The notes under the pieces were generated by a model. That model was not told where the DNA came from. It saw only the letters and a list, made by a program, of their open reading frames with translations, and made no database searches. Shown piece by piece: positions 1 to 6,500 of a DNA stretch of 12,200 bases. A program made the position numbers and the translations under genes. Origin of the DNA: Goniomonas avonlea (lineage: Eukaryota > Cryptophyceae > Goniomonadida > Goniomonadaceae); the NCBI GenBank assembly GCA_003573635.1, contig QUTJ01031492.1:1-12200 (forward strand). Direction: 5' to 3'. Position 1 is the first letter of the stretch. The number at the start of each line of letters is the position of its first letter.

Positions 1-76
1 GGGTGTGGGCGTGGGCGTGGGTGCTGGTGTGGGCGTGGGCGTGGGCGTGGGTGCTGGTGCTGGTGTTGGTGTTGGC
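1..76. repeat. GTGGGC/GTGCTG hexamer repeat
   Basis: The window opens in the middle of a hexamer array (GTGGGC with GTGCTG and GTGTTG variants). The stretch 77-164 after it shows nothing recognisable. An ambiguous base (n) occurs at 272. Between 235 and 452 I see no exon I would call. Confidence 0.9.
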
Positions 77-164
77 GATCTAAATCTATCTTTCACCTAA
101 AGAAGCGGTCCCGGTCAACTTGTTCTCCCAATTGAGCAGATCAATCTATCTCACCTAATGCCAG

Positions 165-234
165 CAACTTATCGACTTTGCCCTCGGCAAACGAGGAGAT
201 GTTGGTACATGGGCTCGACTCTGTCGCAGGCAGG
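165..234 (+). CDS. Possible upstream exon of gene A (uncertain)
   Basis: A CCAG acceptor at 161-164 and a GTGAGA donor at 235 bracket 70 nt with an open frame containing 'NEEMLVHGLDSVAG', which resembles a propeller blade strand. In that frame the exon ends in phase 0, whereas exon 453-566 needs phase 2, so another small exon would have to lie between 235 and 452. The call is weak. Confidence 0.25.
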
Positions 235-452
235 GTGAGAAAGCGCAGGACACACCTCACTGGGACACTGCNCATTCGAACGAACACAGGCCCAGTGGAC
301 TTTACTAAGTAGCGAGTGGCGCTGCCAGCAGCTACTGCTGCCACCAGTGTCGCTGCCACACTGTCTCGGGCCAGTGAGCGAGGCCGAAGAGGAATTCTAA
401 ACAGACCTTCGAACCATCCTGGTAACCTAAGGAGTAACCGACCGTCTCGCAG

Positions 453-566
453 CACCACTGCCTTGTACGGGATAGCGAAGCTGGACCTCGATGTGTCGCC
501 CAGGAAGTGGCAGGCCGCGCCGTATGGAGTCGGCGCTCAGTCTGCTCCTAACTCGTTCGCTGTTGT
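453..566 (+). CDS. Gene A exon 1 of those seen: propeller blade
   Basis: The acceptor is TCTCGCAG ending at 452 and the donor GTGCGT starts at 567. It enters in phase 2 and leaves in phase 2. It encodes 'LYGIAKLDLDVSPRKWQA', the 'aliphatic strand, Asp, Trp' pattern that ends a kelch- or Rax2-like blade. Joined to the next exon it reads 'FAVVHALLPVGDLLFIGGEF', a continuous blade motif that supports the junction. This is the leftmost exon I trust. Confidence 0.7.
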
Positions 567-3500
567 GTGCGTTTTCTGTCGTTTCGGTTTCTGTGTCTGT
601 CCCTGCTTTTGCTTGTGCTGCTGTTGCTGTTGCGTAACTGTTTGCGAAATTGTGATCCTGGTCCCTGTTCTTGTCCTTGCATGTCTACTGCTGCTACTGA
701 GCAGCAGCCAGTGATTTCAAAGTGAAATTTGAACCAATGTCCTTCCTTCCTCCCCCCCTGACTCTCTCACGGTTCCTGAAGGACTCGAATCCTTTCTCTC
801 ACACACAAACACCGCGTCATGTTTCCCAACAGGTTTGTGTTTCCCTCCTTCCTTCTCTCCCCCTTTCCCCCTCCCTCCTCCCTCCCTCCTCACCCGCCCT
901 CCACCGGTTGTTTCTCGATATAACCCCGGCCTCAGACACGCGCTGCTGCCGGTTGGCGACCTCCTCTTTATCGGCGGAGAGTTCTCGAAGCTGCAGTCCA
1001 CCAGCAACGCCGCTGATCAAATCATTTTGTCTTCGGTGTGTCCCCCTTTCTGACCGCTGTCCCTCCTCGTTTCTGACCGCTGTCTCGCTTTTTCTGACCG
1101 CTGTCTCTCTTTCTGACCGCTGTCCCTCCTCGCTTCTGACCGCTGTCTCCCTTTCTGACCATTGTCCCTCCTCGTACGCTGCCGGCGAGACAGTGGAGGG
1201 AGCTCCCATATCCCTCTCTGTGTCCTTCCTTACCACCCTCCATGTGTGATCGACCACTTGCCATTTCAACCCCCGTTCAAGTTGACCTGAGACCTGAATA
1301 GAATCAATCTGAAGGTCTCATAGGCCTGAAGAAATATTATGTCCGCTATGGTACCTTCTATGGAATTCTCCCAGATCTCGTGGACCTGAAGATTTATTAT
1401 CTTCTTTGGGAGATGAAATTTTCAGGTGAGGATATGACCTGCTGTTGATAGTGACAGTGGCGTTGTCGGTGGTGACAGTGACGTTGGTGGTGGTGACAGT
1501 GGTGGTGACAGTGGGGTTGTTGATGATTCGACCTGCTGTTGCTGCGAGTGACAGTGCCGCTGTTGGTGCCGGTGTGCTGTGACCACCAGTGTCTGGCAGT
1601 GACAGTGGCGTTGTTGATGGGTGCCAGTGACGAATCTTGTAAGCATCCACTCCCCGCCCCGCCCCCTCTGACAGGACAGATATATCAGTCACAGATCCAG
1701 GGAGGAGTAAGCTGCGTGCTAACGCTTGCACGAGAAATTTATTGCCCCTCCGCAGGAAACGGCTGGCCTGGCGGTGATCAACTTCGGAAACGCAAGTTCG
1801 TTCCACCATACCCCTGCTCTTAACAGCGGCAAGGTCAAGGCCCTGGCTCTCTATGCCACCTCCTCCAAGCTGGGCGTGTTCGTTGGCGGGGATAACCTTT
1901 GTGTGCCGTTCAAGTACGTAGTCCCCTTACCCAGTGTGTGGTACACGTGCGAATAATGCCACTTGAGTGATGTGTGATGGGTGATGGGTGATGGGTGATT
2001 TGTGGTGTGTGATCTGTGATTTGCGGTGAGTGATCTGCCATCATCCGCCCCCGCTGACCCCTTGGTGATTGAGTTTGGGACAGAGTCAAGCACTCTGGAC
2101 GTCCAGTTGACTCCCGCGCTTGTTGTGAAGAATTATCGTGACACTGACCATTGACACACACACACACACACACACACAGCGCTCCTGAGCTCTGCACATT
2201 CACATGAATTGCCAGCTTTTGACTCTCGCGTCTCTCACCCACTAGAGCGTCTCACCTTTACGAATTCTCACCCTTCATAAACCCTAAACCCTTCTCCCTC
2301 TTCTCCCTCGTGAGGTGAGGGTGTTGAGTGAGGGCGTTGAGGGTGTTTGGTAGGGTGCGGTGGTGTTGAGTGAGTGTTGTGAAGTGTGCTGGGTGGACCA
2401 TGAGGGTGTTGAGTGAGGGTGGAGAGGGTGTTGGGTGGAGTGCGAGGGTTGAGTGGGTGTTGTGAAGTGCGTCTCCCTCATCTCCCTCTCCCTCTTCTCC
2501 TCTTCCACGCGACGCCTCCATGCTGTCACGGACTTAACGCAGAAAGGAGGGTTCCCCGCCTACATCTCACGCATATCGCACTCTATCTCCCCTATCTCTC
2601 GCCTATCTATCACGTAGATCCCACTCATATCTCACCTATCCCACAGCGGCTTGATCTCTTGCAGCTCCTTCTTCATGTTCAACCTTATCACCGGCCTGTG
2701 GGAGCAGCCCGCAACCTTGACCCCTTCGGTCAAGTCGCTCGCGTTGTTCTCCCATAAACTCTATGCCGGCACGGTCAGTACGCACACCTGGGCGAGCTGC
2801 ACAGTTTCAAAAGTTTCTAGCCATTGATTGCAAACGGATACTGATCATAATCTCAATGGATTGCAAAACTGTGTGGCAGTTTCAGCTGTCGCCCCCCAAC
2901 CTTGATCCCTTCGGTCATGTCGCTGGCGTTGTTCTCCCATAAACTCTCGGCCGGCACGGTCAGTACGCACACCTCGTGTACAGGGGGGCGAGGGTTCAAT
3001 CTGGTGACACTGTTTCAAATGATGTTCTAGTCATCGATTACAAACGGATAAGGATCTCTGCCACTGGCATCCGTTGGCACTTTCACTGGCACTCTTGTGC
3101 AGACGAGCGGACCACTGCAGGTGAGGCACAGTTGGCACTTTCACTGGCACCACCACCATTACCTTCACCAGTACTACCTTCACCACCGCCTTCACCGGCC
3201 CTTTGCCTCCTTTCACCAGCACCACTACCTGCACCAGCACTACCTTCACCGCCGCTACCTTCAGCACCGCTTGCACCGGTCCTTGTACTGCTTTCACCAG
3301 CACTAGCTTCACCACCACGACCTTCACCACCACTACCTTCGCCACCGCCTTCACCGGCCCTCGTACTGACCAGCATCACTCGCTTCACACCACTAGCCTC
3401 ACCAGCACTCGCTTCACCACCACCACCTTCACCAATCGTATCTTCACCACCGCCTTTTCACCAGCACCACTACCTTCACCACCACTACCTTCACCACCAC

Positions 3501-6500
3501 TACCTTCGCCACCACTACCTTCACCACCGCTTGCACCGGCCCTAGTACTGCTTTCATCAGCACCACTACCTTTACCACCACTACCTTCACCACCGCCTTC
3601 ACTGGCCCTAGTACTGCTTTCACCAGCACCACCTTCACCACCACGACCTTCACCACCACTACCTTCACCACCGCTTGCACCGGCCCTAATACTGCTTTCA
3701 CCAGCACCACCTTCACCAGCACCACCTTCACCACCACTACCTTGTCTGCCTGCCCGCCTGTCTGCCTGCCTGCCTGTCTGCCTGTCTGCCTGCCTGCCTG
3801 TCCGTCCGTCCGTCTGTCTGCTGTCGGTCTGTCTGTTGTGGGTGCATGTGGGTGGTCTGTTGTGGGTGGTCTGTGGTGGGTGCATGTGGGTGGTCTGTGC
3901 TGCTAACGCTGTGGTGCTAACGATGTGCCCGCAGGTGAACGACGGCCTCCACATGTTGGACCTGGATGCCCCTCTCCTCCACTGGCAGGCCGTGGCACTC
4001 CCCAATGCTGTCTCTGTGGAGTCCATTGCTGTATGCGACGGTGGTGAGTGGCGTCGGTTGCTGTATGCGTCTATTGCTTTAAACGGTTGTAAGCTGCATG
4101 TGTTGCTGTGTAGTGGAGTCCATTGCAGTATGCGACGGTGGTGAGCGTCGTCTATTGCTGTATCGGACGGTGGTGAGTGCATGGGTCTCGCGTATGAGTG
4201 TACACCCGCACACGCCCTAACGCACACGTGCCCCATCTGCGTCCCTCAACACATCTATCCCGCAGTTTCAAGCTATCTTGACCCAAACCACGCAGGGCCC
4301 TCGAGGGTTCCAGATTACTGCTCGCCGCTTGAGGCTACCGCTCCCGCCAGCGGCACGTTAGGCACCTGTGGCCACAGCCAGGTACGCCACCGCTGCCACA
4401 ACGACAACCGCTGCTTCTGCACTGACCTCTACCCCTCTCCCTCTCCCTCTTCCTTTCCCTCTCCTTCCCCAACCGACGGCTTCAGGGGCCCCAGGGCATT
4501 GTGCATGGCCGCCTGATTCGTTCCTCTTTGCTGTCACTGGGGTCACCACTGCAATGGACGAGACTGACACCATACGCTGGTGCTGGTGCTGGTGCTGGTG
4601 CTGGTGCTGGTGCTGGTGCTGGCACCGCCACACCAGCACACCGCAACCCCAACCATTCATCACCACGCCACGCCCCCCCGTCTCTTCACCAATCCCCTGA
4701 AACCCTCCGGCAGCCTCTAGGCACACTGTGCCAAGCACAGTGCGACACTGGGTTCTGGGTCTACGGCGCCCCGCGCATCTGCCACTACGGGTTTGGTGCC
4801 AACCCCGGTGACGGTATCTGGAGTTCGGGGTCGGCCGTATGCTGCCCGGGTGCGCTATTTGCTATGTGTGGGGTTGTGTGGACGAGAGTGGCGGGAGGTG
4901 TGGTGGGCTGTGTCGGTGGGGGTGGCGGAGGGGTGGTGGTTGTGTCTGTGGTGATGGGAGGGGTGGTGGGAGGGGTGGTGGTGATGGGAGGGGTGGTGGG
5001 AGGGTGGTGGTGATGGGAGGTGTGGTGGTGATGGGAGCGGTGAGAGGGGTGGTGTGGTGATGGGAGGTGTGGTGGGAGGTATGGTGTGGTGATGGGAGGT
5101 GTGGTGGGTGGGGTGGTGTGGTGATGGGAGGTGTGGTGGACAAGGTGGTGGTTGAGTCGGTGGGTGGTGGTAGTGGCTGTGGTTTCTCCGCGTGAGAACA
5201 CGCACAGGAACACCAACTGCCGCACTCACTCCTGCCCTCTGACTGCTGCAACAGCGGGAAGCGTGTACGAGTCGGGCGTCTGCAAGAGCACCCTCCCCCT
5301 CAGCTCAGACAACTGGGCTGCCCAAACCAACGTCCCGAGTCAGACTAACCCCAGTGCCGCCTGGCTCCGGGTTGGGCACTGGGCCTCAGCAGCTACTTCC
5401 GTTGCTCCTGGCCACTTCGCGCTGACTCTCGGGACTGCGACTGTTGGGACTGTGGTGGTGGTGTGGGAGTACCAGATCGAGCGCGTGACCCTCTCGGTGC
5501 AAGGGTCCGCTGGGGACAGCATGGTGACGCTTTCTCGCTTGTTGCTGTTGGGGTTGCCGTGTGTGTGTGTGCCCTCTGCGTCCTGTCAGACCTGCCAACC
5601 CCTCGCCCAAAAACACCGTCCCTCCGCTCGTTCCTGTCACCCCTGTCCCAACGCACACGTGTCCTTCTCCCTCCTTCCTGTCACCCTCCTGCACCTCCTT
5701 CCTGACACCTCCTTCCTGTCACCCTCCTGCATCTCCTTCCTGTCACCTCCTTCCTGTCACCTCCTTCCTGTCACCCTCCTGCACCTCCTTCCTGTCACCC
5801 TCCTGTCACCCTCCTGTCCCCCGCCCCCGCGCGACACACGTGCCCTCGCCCAGACGTGTCACCCCCTTCCTGTCACCCTCCTGTCACCCCCCCCCCCATC
5901 CCTGTCACCTCCCAACGTGCCAAGGGCACTCTCTCCCCCAGCACTCCCCACTCGCCACAGTCATGAACACGGCCACACACGACACTGCACCTTTTCGTTC
6001 ACTCCTCGACATGCCTACTCCCTACTCCGTACACCCTTGCAGCCCTCACCCACACTCCTTACAAACTTGGAGCCTGCCCACACTCCATACACACGTGCAG
6101 CCCTTGCCCACTCTCCGTACACTTGGAGCCTTGACACACGACACTGCTCGGTGTTTGAGATCACTGTGACCCACGCGACCGCGGCGAGTTTGACTCAAGC
6201 GTGCTTTCGACAGATTGGGTACAAGCTCGGCGACGCAACGCTGAAAGACACAACCTTTTCGTTCACTCCTCAGCCTGCGCGCTCCATTGTGCTAGAGCTC
6301 TGGAAGCCGCAGACAGTGGCCGCGTACGGTATTCGATTCGTGCAGGTCTTTCCGCACAAGATGGTTGACCACGCCATTGGTTCGACAGCCGTCATGGTGC
6401 GTGGGGTAGGAGTTGAATGCAGAGTGGAAGAGAAGAAGTGGGAAGAGAGGGAGGGTAAGAGTGGGAGCAGAGAGGTGCAGTTGATTTGGCCGTGGGCTCC

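Noticed and set aside
2277-2291. AAACCCTAAACCC, like a plant-type telomere repeat
   Set aside because: There are only about two units, inside an intron, which is within chance expectation.
3203-4236. Long overlapping ORFs of about 280-310 residues on both strands
   Set aside because: The TTCACC/ACC and CTGC arrays lack stop codons by composition in most frames on both strands. Low-complexity translations (TTTFTTTTF, VVKVVVVK, GGEGSGGEG) have no domain.
4785-5251. His/Pro/Thr-rich minus-strand ORFs
   Set aside because: They are antisense to the G-rich intron array and are repeat translation only.
6346-6351. GTCTTT as donor of exon 9
   Set aside because: It is a weak match. The downstream GTGCGT at 6397 is in phase 0 and keeps an open frame resembling the end of the sandwich domain.
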